A DNA stretch of 64,000 nucleotides from Bigelowiella natans CCMP2755 (lineage: Eukaryota; Cercozoa; Chlorarachniophyceae): NCBI GenBank assembly GCA_000320545.1, contig ADNK01002342.1, positions 17,501 to 81,500 of the forward strand, in the 5' to 3' direction. Shown here piece by piece: positions 15,316 to 25,520 of this stretch. The notes beneath the pieces were generated by a model. That model was not told the origin of the DNA, did no database searches, and saw only the letters and a list, made by a program, of their open reading frames with translations. How positions within the stretch are numbered: the stretch's first letter is position 1; each line of letters begins with the position of its first letter. Position numbers and translations under genes: made by a program.

Positions 15316-17210
15316 AGCGGGAAAGAAGAGGAAGGCGCCCTCTACCGCCCCTCCTTCTTCCTCTCCTCCCCCCCCTTCTCCCGTGAGAAAGAAGAAGCGC
15401 GAGAAGAAAACGCGAGAGCGCAAGACAAAGGAAAGTAAAGCGAAGGGCGGCGAGGACTGCAAACTTGCCTCGAGCAGCACGTCGTCATCTTCCTCTCCTT
15501 CCTCGCCATCCGTGAGTGTCGCCCACCTCGAGAGGCTGCTGACCTACCTCAACAAGCACCACGTTCGCGAGAACAGCGAGCTGGTGGGGGACATCATGAA
15601 GATCGTGCCACTGCTGATTCAAAGCAACCCGCCTCTTACCAAGACTGTCATCAAGATCTTCAAGCCATACCTGCAGTGGGACGAAATAGACGGCGGCGTA
15701 GGCGGCGATGACATCAAGAAGGCGACGACGCCAGGAGGGGCTGAGCAGCAGCGACAAAGTCGGCAGCAGCAGCTCGAGTACCAGGTGTCATGCTTTGTCA
15801 CCTTCTGCGCCAACATCCCGGTCTCTCCGGGCGGCAACGAGATCCGAGAGCTGTTCTTCCAGGACAACGTCATCCACGACTGCGTCGCCGCCCTCAAGCA
15901 AACCGCCAAGAGCGATGGTGGCGGAGCGGGCGGCAGCACCAGCGCAGCGAGTACGAGCAAGAAGGCCGGTAAGAAGAGGAAGCGGAAGAAGAAGAAGAGG
16001 GCCGCCGCCGGCGACGACGGCGAGGCTGACGTGGCGATCGATCGGCCCTCACTGCCGTTCATCATCCAGATATTAGATGGGCTCTGCAAGGGGTACGAAA
16101 AGGCGCAGCGGTTGATGGTCGACATGAGCGCGATCGGCATCCTGCACCAGATCGAGGGGCGCTCCTCCCAAAACCGCGTGGGGCCCATGGCCGAGTCGCT
16201 GCTGCAGGCGCTCGTCTTGAACAACGCCACCGTGAAGAACTACATCGAGGACCTCCGCAACGAGACCCGGCTCCGCAAGAAGAACCGCGCGCTGGCGAAG
16301 CGGAAGAAGCTGCTGAAGCGGATGGGGTTCAAGTCGGCGCAGAAGAGCAGGAACAAGCTGACCGCCGAGATGAAGATCGCGGGCATCGAGTCGCTCTCCA
16401 AGGAGAGCCGCTTCAAGTGCATGGTCTGCCACGAGGGGTACAGCTTCAAGCCCCGCGACATCCTCGGGTTCTACGTCTACAACAAGGAGGTCGCCATCGG
16501 GGACTTTTGCACCGAGGAGGAGGCCGGGCTGACCTCCGTGACGCACTTCAACCTCATCCACTACACCTGCCACGCGGAGGCCGTGCGGGCCGACTCGCGG
16601 CTGAAGCCGAGCAAGAAGGAGTGGGAGGGCGCGACCATCCGAAACTCGCACACGCTCTGCAACAACTTGTTCCCCATCCTCGGCCCCGACATCCCCAACC
16701 ACGAGTACAACTCCAAGGTCGAGAGGTACTGGCGGGACATCCCCTTCCGCTCGAGCTTCCAGATGTCGCGCGTGGAGATCATGATCGAGGACCTCCGGCT
16801 GCTGCTGGCGCGGTTCGCCTACGAGGAGTCGTTCTCCGAATTCACGAAGGGCGGCGGGCGCGAGAGCAACATCAACTTCATCCCGTACATGCTCCAGCTG
16901 ACGCTGCATCTTATGGCCAACTCAAGCTCCCCCACGGAGCAGGGGGTTCAGAACTCCTTCCTCGAGCGCCTGTGGACGGCAACGACGCGCCCCCCCCCCC
17001 CTGCTTCGTCCCAGGAGAGCGGTGGCGCCGACGGCGATGACGGCGGCAACGCGAATGCGGCGCCAGGAGGTAGGGATGGGGGCAGCTCGGACGCAGGCGA
17101 CGGCGAGAGCCGGATGGTCCGAACGACGACGACGACAACGACGACAAGCAGCATGATCATGGAGACGGATCAGGATGCCTTGGATGTCTCTGAAGGTAGA
17201 GAGTGAATGA

Positions 17211-17243
<33 letters not shown>

Positions 17244-17502
17244 CGCGTGTAGGTATGTGTGCGCAATTGATTTATGATGAAAAATCCTACCAGGCGTCCT
17301 CGTGGAGAGCCTGCTGTTCCTTCCACACGCATGGTGGAATCTGTGCAAGTATGCGCTTCTCGAGCGTCTTGTCTCTCAGTCGGTCACCCCTGCGGCGGTC
17401 CACGTAGTAGGCGGGGGGGAGGGGGAGGACGATGAAGAGCAAGGTATGGATATTTTTAATCAAACACACACAAACACTAGCATATACGCACAGACAGATA
17501 TA

Positions 17503-17540
<38 letters not shown>

Positions 17541-17915
17541 ATATATATACACACGAACAGTGGAGGACATCGGAAATTTGGCCAAGCGGACGAAGATAAC
17601 GACGACGACAACGACGTCGACGACGGCATCATCACCAAAGTCGCTCGATGAGGTAATGGAACATACGATCGACCTCAAATCACATACACACACTCACTCA
17701 CACACACTTACACACTTACACACACGCACACCTCACGCACGATACCTAGTAAATAAACCGTCATACAACAGCAGCATAACGACGAGGAGATGAAAGAGGA
17801 GAAGACGAAGAAGAAGAAGATAAAGAAGAAGAAGAAGAGTAGAAACCTTGCTTCTCCTACCACGACCAGCAGCACAGCTAGTAGCAGTACTTCTTCCTCC
17901 AATGACGCAGCGGCA

Positions 17916-17953
<38 letters not shown>

Positions 17954-18209
17954 GACGAGAGCAGGCAATGGATCGGGGGCGGCGGCAGAGGACGAGACCT
18001 CGACGGCGAAAGGGGAGGCGACGATGAAGATTATCACAGACGACAATAAGGACATCAAATCGATCATGCGTCCCGTCTTCCTGTTCTGGGGCCTGGTCGA
18101 CCGGCTGCACGGTATCTTTGGCAAGGCGAGGTCCTTCTGCGTGCCCCCCCCTACAGAGACGAAGAGCGCCGAAGAAGCAGTTTCTACCCGAAGCAAGGCA
18201 ATCAACGAC

Positions 18210-18243
<34 letters not shown>

Positions 18244-18405
18244 AGTCAACCGATGCTGGCTCTACAAAGAAACGGAAACGCCCAACGCGCCGCTCGACTA
18301 GAAGCAGCAGTTCTTCGGAGCCTGATAAAAAAGATGACGGCGAACGGAAAAAGGTCGTCGATACTGATGATGCTGCTCGTTGCATGTTGAACACTCTTTT
18401 CCCTA

Positions 18406-18442
<37 letters not shown>

Positions 18443-18773
18443 ACGCACCATCTATTCATAAGCACACACGCTCCTTGTTATTCTTTCGCAGGGCAAGAAG
18501 GAGAACAGTGGTGAAGGCAAGAAGACGAGTCTTCTTCTCCCTTCTTCTTCTTCCTCTCCCTCCTCCTTCCCGAAGATCGCCTCGGTCAAGTGGGGAATAC
18601 AGCAGCGACAGCACGTCCTCCTGCTCCACCAAGAGGAGATCCTTGAGGAGCTTAAGTCCGCCTGCGATTTCTTCACCAAGGAACTACTTCGATGCGACGC
18701 GCTCCAAAGCTACGCTGCCGCGCTGAAGCTGCCTCCCGCAGTGAAAGAAAGGCTGTGGGTGCACTTCAAATAG
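3..18773 (+). CDS. UBR4: UBR4/BIG/Pushover-family giant E3 ubiquitin ligase (N-terminus outside window)
   Basis: N-degron-pathway E3 ligase, about 5,800 codons in view. Human UBR4 and plant BIG are about 5,100-5,200 aa in total. Exons: 3-639, 979 to about 8,862-8,955, 9204-13844, 14024-17195, 17294-17443, 17561-17652, 17772-18407 and 18492-18773 (stop TAG). All phases agree except that the donor of exon 2 is ambiguous, because several in-phase GT sites exist. In order: a WD-like region that follows the UBR box in homologues (near 1500-2200); a ZZ zinc finger at about 6360-6530 (YRCDECGKRITGW, then C/H ligands); a Cys-rich ribbon at 11190-11350 (CPRCNTTVFNKHGLCPNC, YQCRQCRNINYE, CNECGYC); the conserved LRSLVVQR-like block at 14024; GPLMCHVKDKIC at 14335; and the hemiRING-type module at 16415-16740 (CMVCHEGYSFKPRDILGFY, HYTCHAEAVR, LCNNLFPILGP). 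The UBR box itself is not in view. Poly-Ser, Gln, Ala, Thr, Asp and Lys tracts swell the spacers. Family assignment is very secure. Confidence 0.95.
640..978 (+). other. UBR4 intron with GA microsatellite
   Basis: The donor AGAG|GTAAAA at 640 and acceptor CAACAG at 978 join two exons in phase 1, giving a continuous reading frame from the left-edge exon into the 2,600-codon exon. The intron contains an uninterrupted (GA)n tract at about 775-808 and several GAG/GAT runs. Confidence 0.8.
17211..17250. repeat. (GT)n(GC)n microsatellite at UBR4 intron 4 donor side
   Basis: Starts about 15 bases after the donor GT at 17196 and fills the first half of the 98-bp intron. Confidence 0.9.
17506..17536. 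repeat. (TA)n microsatellite in UBR4 intron 5
   Basis: Lies in the 117-bp intron 17444-17560, ending about 25 bases before the acceptor. Confidence 0.9.
18408..18439. repeat. (TA)n microsatellite that itself supplies the UBR4 intron 7 donor
   Basis: The intron between exons 17772-18407 and 18492-18773 begins GTATATATAT, so the donor GT is the first dinucleotide before the TA run. Reading through the repeat would add a poly-Ile/Tyr tail and a stop. Confidence 0.75.
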
Positions 18774-18868
18774 TGGTACGAATAGTGTGGATCTCAGCTA
18801 TTCTTGGCGAGGAATCAAAGGTGAGGTTGGCGAGTGAGATATATCTCGCGACAAAAATATCGTAACAG

Positions 18869-18908
<40 letters not shown>

Positions 18909-19752
18909 CACCGTATGGGAAATTCGTAAATGCACAGAAGAGCGTTAGTCAAATACATTACAGATTAGTGTAAATAGTGCCCAGAAAAATGTATGACATT
19001 TATCCAGTAGCAAAGTAAACAATTGAACTCCCGTAGCATGCGGTGGAGCCAACGTTCATATGTAAGTTAGATGTTGTTGTTTGCTGTGCGCTATTCTCGC
19101 AGTCGAGATCAATTTGTTACCGGGTTGATGTTTTGCAGAACGTGCTGTTGTATTCTTGAACTGCGCGCTCGGAGCAGTACAGTATTTGTCGTCAACAACA
19201 ATGCAAACGCATGCATGCTAGCAGTGGCTAGTGGCCGAAATGCTTCTACGCGTACCTTCAGCGACGCGTGAAAACAACTGCTGGCTCCCTGCTCAGCGCA
19301 AGCTAGCAAGCAGAAGCCGCTGTGACTTCGGACAAATCGCCACGTCCGGCAAACGACTGCATGCTGCTGTTGCTCATGGCCAGCACAGACAGGCGAACAT
19401 CCCAGAGTTAGCATGATCCCCTAGCTAGCTAGCTAGCGAGTCGGGGCTAGCGGGTACGATGATGAGGTCCAGACGCATCGTGCGCCAAGGAACATGGCAG
19501 AAGTGCAACAACTCAACTGCGCAGTATTACCATACAATTGCTAGTTGGTACGCAACCACGACCATGACATTCATTGCATTGTGTACACAAAACATCATCG
19601 TCGATTCATGGATGCACTACTCGCTTGCGTCTACACGGCAAAGATAGATGTAATCTACTGTCGCCACCGCACGCGAGAGCTCACAAGATTCGTTTTCCCT
19701 TGACAAGGAGAAGAGATTCAACCTGAGAAGAGGCGTAAGACAAATGTGTGTA

Positions 19753-19815
<63 letters not shown>

Positions 19816-19840
19816 ACATTCTACTCAGTATCCGTGTCTG
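18774..19840. other. Intergenic region between the convergent UBR4 and MFS genes
   Basis: No convincing coding exon. It contains a (TA)n tract at about 18871-18906 and a stretch at 19020-19480 unusually rich in CATG, TGCA and CTAG words, including a run of CTAG units near 19421-19440. A compound (GT)n(GA)n repeat at about 19746-19812 lies just beyond the MFS stop codon. Confidence 0.6.
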
Positions 19841-20690
19841 CTACACGTGGCAAAATTGTGTAACAATAACTCCATGCTCCACAGCTACCTCCTCCTCTTC
19901 GTCGTCACTACTGTCGTATCCTAGCTTCTTTCCCGAGCGCTGCGATAAGCGCAGCGATTTCCGGACAGCAATCGCGTCCTGATGATGACAACGCCGCCGT
20001 CAATGGTGGTTATCATTACGTGAGGGCGATGTTGTTGATAGTCATGATGATAATGATGAAACCCCAGAAAGTTTGCGTTGAGATAGCCAAGGAAAAAACG
20101 CCCCAGTGTGAGAAATATTGCAAGTATTAGTAAGAATAGCGGTTGCTCTATTACTCACTTACCCTCTTGTACGTGAAGTGGATGGTGGTATACAGCATGA
20201 ACGTTAACTGAAGTTTCCACACGAAGGGGTGAGTAACAATAACCATAATAATAAATGATATTGATGTTAATAGTATCTTTTAGCTAGAAAGTGATAATGG
20301 ATATGCGTTTTGCAAATGTCGTTGGATTGCTACCATCCATGGGACGACCGTGATCCAAAACAAAGCCTAGTACGGCAACAAAACAAATCAAGCTTCAAAA
20401 AAAGAAGAAGGTGCCATTTCGTCCGCCCCGACGACCACAAAGACCATGATGACGGTGTTAAAGAGAAAGATATGAGGGGAGGGGGGAGAAGGGGCAACAA
20501 TTCGATCCAAATGAATCAACATCTGGCTGCATCAGGACTAGCGCCAACGCACCTGCGAGAGAGCGTCGATGTCACCCTGCCTTTCAGCGGCAGTTAGGCT
20601 GCTAATCGAGCCATCTTCCCCGCGCCGGTATCCAAACACATCTGGCGCATTTCGAGCAGAGAAGAGCGTTAAAAGATGGGGAAATGAGGA

Positions 20691-20746
<56 letters not shown>

Positions 20747-21400
20747 AGACATCGCCGCCTCTAAGTGCGGAAGGATCTAAGGATTCACACCCAACCACCA
20801 GCCCGCTGCTAGGATATACAAATTATGAGCAGGGGGACAAGGAGGAGCCGCACCTTGAGCAAGATAGGACACAAGAAACCCTGAGAGTGTGAGGAGAGGA
20901 GGAGGAGGAGGAGGAGGAGGAGGAGGAGGAGGTGGGGAGAAGAGAAGGATGAAACAAACAAATTGTGATCATCCAGGATGGAAGAGGAAGAGCGCAATGA
21001 CGAAATGGCATAGTGACGTGGCAAGCAATAACTCCGCAAGTTTCTTCAATACAATAACTCCGCAAGTTTCTTCAATATACAAACGTCAATATGGAAGCTC
21101 TTGGCAAAGAAGTAACGTCCTCGATACATGCTAAACGTAATATGCATTCATATAGTTAAGAGAGAGGTTGTCCCTCCCTCCTCCTCTCTTCCTTGGACCT
21201 ACCAGCGAAGGAGGAAGGGACAGATTCCAGGGCGGCGAAGTAGCCATAGATCGAAGTGCGCGTGAACGATGGAGCGATGTCGGCAATGATCGGCCTGTTC
21301 GTCTTTCAGGGCAGCAAGAAAGTACACCAACGTCACCACCAAATCAGTGCATTTCAATTCGTAAACTACACGTGCACACCTACACCTCCACACATGGACC

Positions 21401-21431
<31 letters not shown>

Positions 21432-21694
21432 ATACACATACACACGCACATGTTTACGCTTTGAATCTGTTTTGCTACTTACCCCGTTCGTGCACCAAGT
21501 CCCAAGTATGTTGAATATTACGAACACCTATGTGTGTGTGTGTGTGTGAGTGAGTGTGTGAGTGTGCGATTCTGCGTGTCCGCATGATGTCTTGCAACTT
21601 TAAATTTTTTTTCTCTCTTCTTCCTACCATCGTGTAGATCGAGAATTCGGCCTCGCCACTGCAGAATTAGAATAAAGAAACATATATTTTAAAC

Positions 21695-21739
<45 letters not shown>

Positions 21740-24156
21740 AAACATATAAGATCTACAGACCGCACGCATGCTCCGCTACGCACAAACGCATCCATATATG
21801 TTCTCCGTGCATGTAGACTACTTCATCCACACATTTCAGTAGTGCGTGTGCGTGTGTGTGCGTGTGTGTGCGTGTGCGTGCGCGCGCGCGCGTGTCTGGG
21901 GCGGAGGAGGGAGGAGTGTGTGTGTCCGAAGCAGCGAAAGCGGCACCCACCCGATGGTCCATTTTGGCATGAAGTAGAAGAGAAGGCCGCCGAAGCCGAT
22001 TCCGACGGAAACAGTAATTTGAGCCACCTTAAAAAACACAATTGTCACTAATATATTCATTTCGAGAATATATATGCGTGTATCTGTCTCTCATCCACGC
22101 ACATGACTAACATCACAAACGAAATTTGTTAAAAAACGACTCCGAGGTGCGTTGAATACGGTGGAGAATGCGGGGGGGGGAGGGGGGGGTGAAGGGGAGG
22201 TAGGGAGGCAAGGGGAGTACATAGATGCGCCCGTGGAAAGGGAATAAAGAGTTGAGAGAGTCTCCGACGTATCCTGATAAAAGATTGCCGAAGGCTGCAG
22301 CTATGAATCCTGCACCAGTGATCACGGCGGTCTGGAACGGAGAGAAGCCTGAGGAGATGATAGCGTACGGAAGGATGATAAGTCGAGCAGTAGCGAACAC
22401 ATGGTGGCGGTTTGGTTCATTTCAGAAAAGGAGCCGTGGCCTCTCAGTAGTACTCCCTCGGCTCAGGATCCTTTTTTTTCTCAATTCGTATAAATGTATA
22501 GATATATGAGGGAAAGGGGCTTCGTCGTCGTTGCGTACCTATCAGCTCCAGATACATGACCATGAACATACCGAAGGCCTGGTGTAAACATCAGCACTCA
22601 AGACGGTGTCAGCAACGCATTTGCTCCGTGGGCTAGGGCAAAGATGATCCGAGCTCCGTTGCAAGCACCAGAAATAATAAATACGTTTAAATCCGTCGTA
22701 ACGAAAAAAAATCCTATGGAGATCGGGGTAAGATGAAATGTTAAAGGAAGACTGCTATTCTGCATAACAACAACATCATCATCATCCTCGCTGACCCGCC
22801 ATGGCACATATCCGAACATGCCTTGAGTCACCAAGATCCAAAATGTCGTTAGCTTAAGAGGATTCTGATATGTACAAGACAAAGAAGGCATTGTTATACA
22901 CATACTCCATACACACACACACGTATATATATATATATATATATATATATACTTTTTATTTTATAAGTTTCTATTATACCTTTACGTTGCTTGCCGTTTG
23001 TACACTTCTTCCGGGTGAAGGCCTGTAATCTTGTGTATAGCACCTAATGATACGATGGCAGTTGTTGAAGAAGATATGGGTTAAGAGCTAGGTGTAGGAG
23101 CGATGACGACGTAAAGATACTGAAATTGTACATTAGTCCTCTCCATGAACATTCAATCCCCCCCCCACCCTGGTAAGTTGGTATGGCAAACGCTCTCCAT
23201 CCTGCTTCGTCATCTCTCTCCCCCTTCCCGAGACTGGGAAAAGTGTCAAATCTCACACGCAATTCAAAACGTACACAATCGGGGTGAAGATGAAGGATAC
23301 GATGGCGACGATCAGCAAGCAACACCTCCAACCTTTCAGACCTAAGGAGAACAAGAAGAAGCAGCTAAGGGCAAGGCATGCATGTTAGACATAGCAGTGC
23401 TTCTTAAGAACGACCGACTCGCATCACCTTCACCATCACCGCCACCACCACCATCACTATCATCATCATCATCATCATCAGTAAGAGTGTAGCAAGATAC
23501 CAAGCATTTCGCTATTGGAAAACGTCGTTGCGATGAACTGGCCACAGAACCCTCCTAGCATTCCGAACATCGATACTTGACCGAACACCCTTCCTCGGTG
23601 GCTCGGCGCTACGATGTCGGCAACAATACTCTACCAGACACAACAAAAATACGGAACGTTAGCAATCGATTTCTTTCATCAAACTGGGCTCCATCCCCAC
23701 GATTCGAAATCATCACATATCCGGGCAAGAGGGGTGGAGGCTGAGCTAAAAAGCTAAGGCAGCAGTATTCACCTGGATGAGAGGAGAAACCAGAGCCAGA
23801 AAGCACGCCGATACTGTGCGGAAGACCTACCACGACGAAGAAAAGTAATAAATACAGTATATGTTGTAAGACGTTTCATTGCGCCAGAGATGACTTGCCG
23901 TTCCCCCTCCCCTCTCTCCCTATTTGTCTGTGTGTAACCGCCCACCGTGAATTCAACAAAGGAGTTCGAAAGAGCACCGCCCAGAGTGAAGCATCCCCAC
24001 ATAGCGCATCCGATACCTAAATGAGAACAGTATCCACCGAGGGAGGGGTTACAAACAACAAACGTTTGCGACAGCGGGACGAATTCGTAGTCTTTCTTCG
24101 AAATGGTTTTGTGCTGTGAGACTTTCTTAAAGGGATGAGAGCAGGCATAAAAGCAC

Positions 24157-24206
<50 letters not shown>

Positions 24207-24719
24207 ACACACACAAAACATTACCCAATAGTAAAGTACGGCTGTATTTATCACCGAGCATTCCCCTGAATACAACATAAGAGATAAACGTACGTCAGCA
24301 GCTAGGTTGCACAAGCCGCTCAAACGTTATGAAGACGATGGCATCGCATGTACCAGAAGGGCGTTGCGATGGAAGTAACCACGCATTGAAGAAGGTACAC
24401 GAATCCGATGTCAGTTAAGGAGACATTGAAATCTTTGATCAGAGTGGGGAACATCGCTGAAGAAAAAGAATAACCGGTTCACTGTTGAGCTTTTCCCATC
24501 TTTGAAAAATAAAAATGGAAGTACGATATAACAAGTCCAAGCATGCTGCAATCGTTCGACATGGGTGCACTCCTCCCCCTTGTCCCCAATCAGTAGTAGC
24601 ATTTCGATTCTATCTTTGCAACCTGGAACCATGAAAAAATCTGCTCGCTCGAGTATCAGGCAGCATCCCAAGATTAGGAATAGCGGGACAGGAAGGGTCG
24701 TACGCGGAGATTCCTTCAT
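19841..24719 (-). CDS. Major facilitator superfamily transporter (Spinster/sugar-porter-like), at least 17 exons
   Basis: Polytopic membrane carrier; substrate not identifiable. Exons, 5' to 3' on the minus strand: 24719-24623, 24456-24354, 24265-24225, 24016-23946, 23826-23773, 23630-23501, 23341-23271, 22864-22796, 22578-22539, 22348-22221, 22027-21951, 21658-21628, 21527-21483, 21302-21203, 20641-20553, 20207-20163 and 19978-19841 (stop). Phases close perfectly to 442 aa. Diagnostic segments are RADFFMVPAMFPTLI in TM1, the MFS loop 2-3 motif WGMLGDKYSRTLLL, SIVADIVAPSHRGRVFGQ in the TM4-5 region, GFIAAAFGNLLSGYVGD in the second half, TNRPIIADIAPS, and LTFMLYTTIHFTYKR as TM12. An acidic tail (GYDSSDDEEEE) follows. 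One or two further 3n-length exons may be missing, near 23000 (central loop) and 20800 (TM10-11), because those parts are shorter than usual. The start at 24719 is the first ATG of the first exon; an upstream 5'UTR exon is possible. Confidence 0.85.
20691..20932. repeat. (GA)n and (GGA)n microsatellites in an MFS-gene intron
   Basis: A GA run at about 20691-20742 and a GGA run at about 20893-20932 lie in the intron between the exons at 21203 and 20641. Confidence 0.9.
21402..21895. repeat. Cluster of CA, GT, TA and GT/GC microsatellites around small MFS exons
   Basis: (CA)n about 21402-21450, (GT)n about 21532-21565, (TA)n about 21699-21731 and a GTGC-rich run about 21843-21895. Exons of 45 and 31 nt sit between them. 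Confidence 0.85.
22923..22950. repeat. (TA)n microsatellite in an MFS-gene intron
   Basis: About 14 TA units preceded by a CA run, in the intron between exons 23271 and 22864. Confidence 0.9.
24162..24216. repeat. (CA)n microsatellite after the donor of a 41-nt MFS exon
   Basis: The minus-strand intron that begins at 24224 enters this GT/CA run within about ten bases of the donor. Confidence 0.9.
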
Positions 24720-25520
24720 GTTGCTTGCAACGTCACTTTTGGGTCTCCGAGTGCCGGTCTGTAAGAATTAAGCCAAGGCTGGAAAAGAAGAGAGGGCGTG
24801 ATTCAACGTGCTCGAAGTACGAAAGCCATGCGTTCCTCCAACAAAACTGAACTTCGGGCGAATCATTCCTTGGAAATAAAATTGCAGAGCATGATGACCC
24901 TACGAGTGTATTTCCCAACGCTAAACAACTCCTCCCCCTCCCCCCCCCCGCTGCCCCCGACCAGTCAACGTTACATGTACGCTCGCTGAAGTCTTAATGG
25001 ATGTCCGTAGGCCTGCGAGACATGGGCGAAAATACGAGTTTTTACAGGTGATTTTATCGGTGCGACAACGATACTCTAACCTGCAATTTGCTGCAGAGAA
25101 TATCAAAATCAAGTAAATAACCAGGTATTAATACAACGTCGACATCTCGAGGAATCTCGAGAATCACGCTTGCGCTCTCTTTTACGTCAAAATGACGTGA
25201 TCGACCAGGGCGGAACAGTGAAAACACCGGCAATTTTGGTTGTTGATGGAGCTAATAGGCTTCGAGAGAACCCAAAACGGCATGCAAATTTTGTCGTAGA
25301 TGCGTTTTTAAGCGCTGCGACCTTCTGGAAATTTCTGCAAAATTTCCTCCAAGGAGTTTAAACTACGCGAACCTGGTGAAAAGGGTGGCTTTTGTTAAAA
25401 GAGACATCGCTATAATTAATAAATGCATGTGTCACCGCTGGTTGCCTCCTTTCCCAAGTCGCTCGATCCGCTATTTTCGACTGAGTCAGCAGGTCGTTCC
25501 GTCACATCCCAACTGACACG
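24720..25520. promoter_or_regulatory. Divergent intergenic region (MFS gene / 25521 gene), probable bidirectional promoter
   Basis: The two flanking genes are transcribed away from each other across about 800 bp. No coding exon was recognised. At 25184-25198 there is a perfect inverted repeat ACGTCAAAATGACGT, two TGACGT half-sites facing each other with three bases between. This resembles sites bound by bZIP/CREB-type factors, though no binding is demonstrated. Two TCTCGAG-like motifs lie just upstream (about 25145-25163). Confidence 0.4.

Noticed and set aside
16073-16909. 278-codon minus-strand open frame opposite the hemiRING region
   Set aside because: The plus strand encodes unmistakable UBR4 motifs here; no motif on the minus strand.
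23442-23482. CCA/CAT-repeat array considered as a CRISPR-like or satellite array
   Set aside because: It is a simple trinucleotide microsatellite in an intron, with no spacers.
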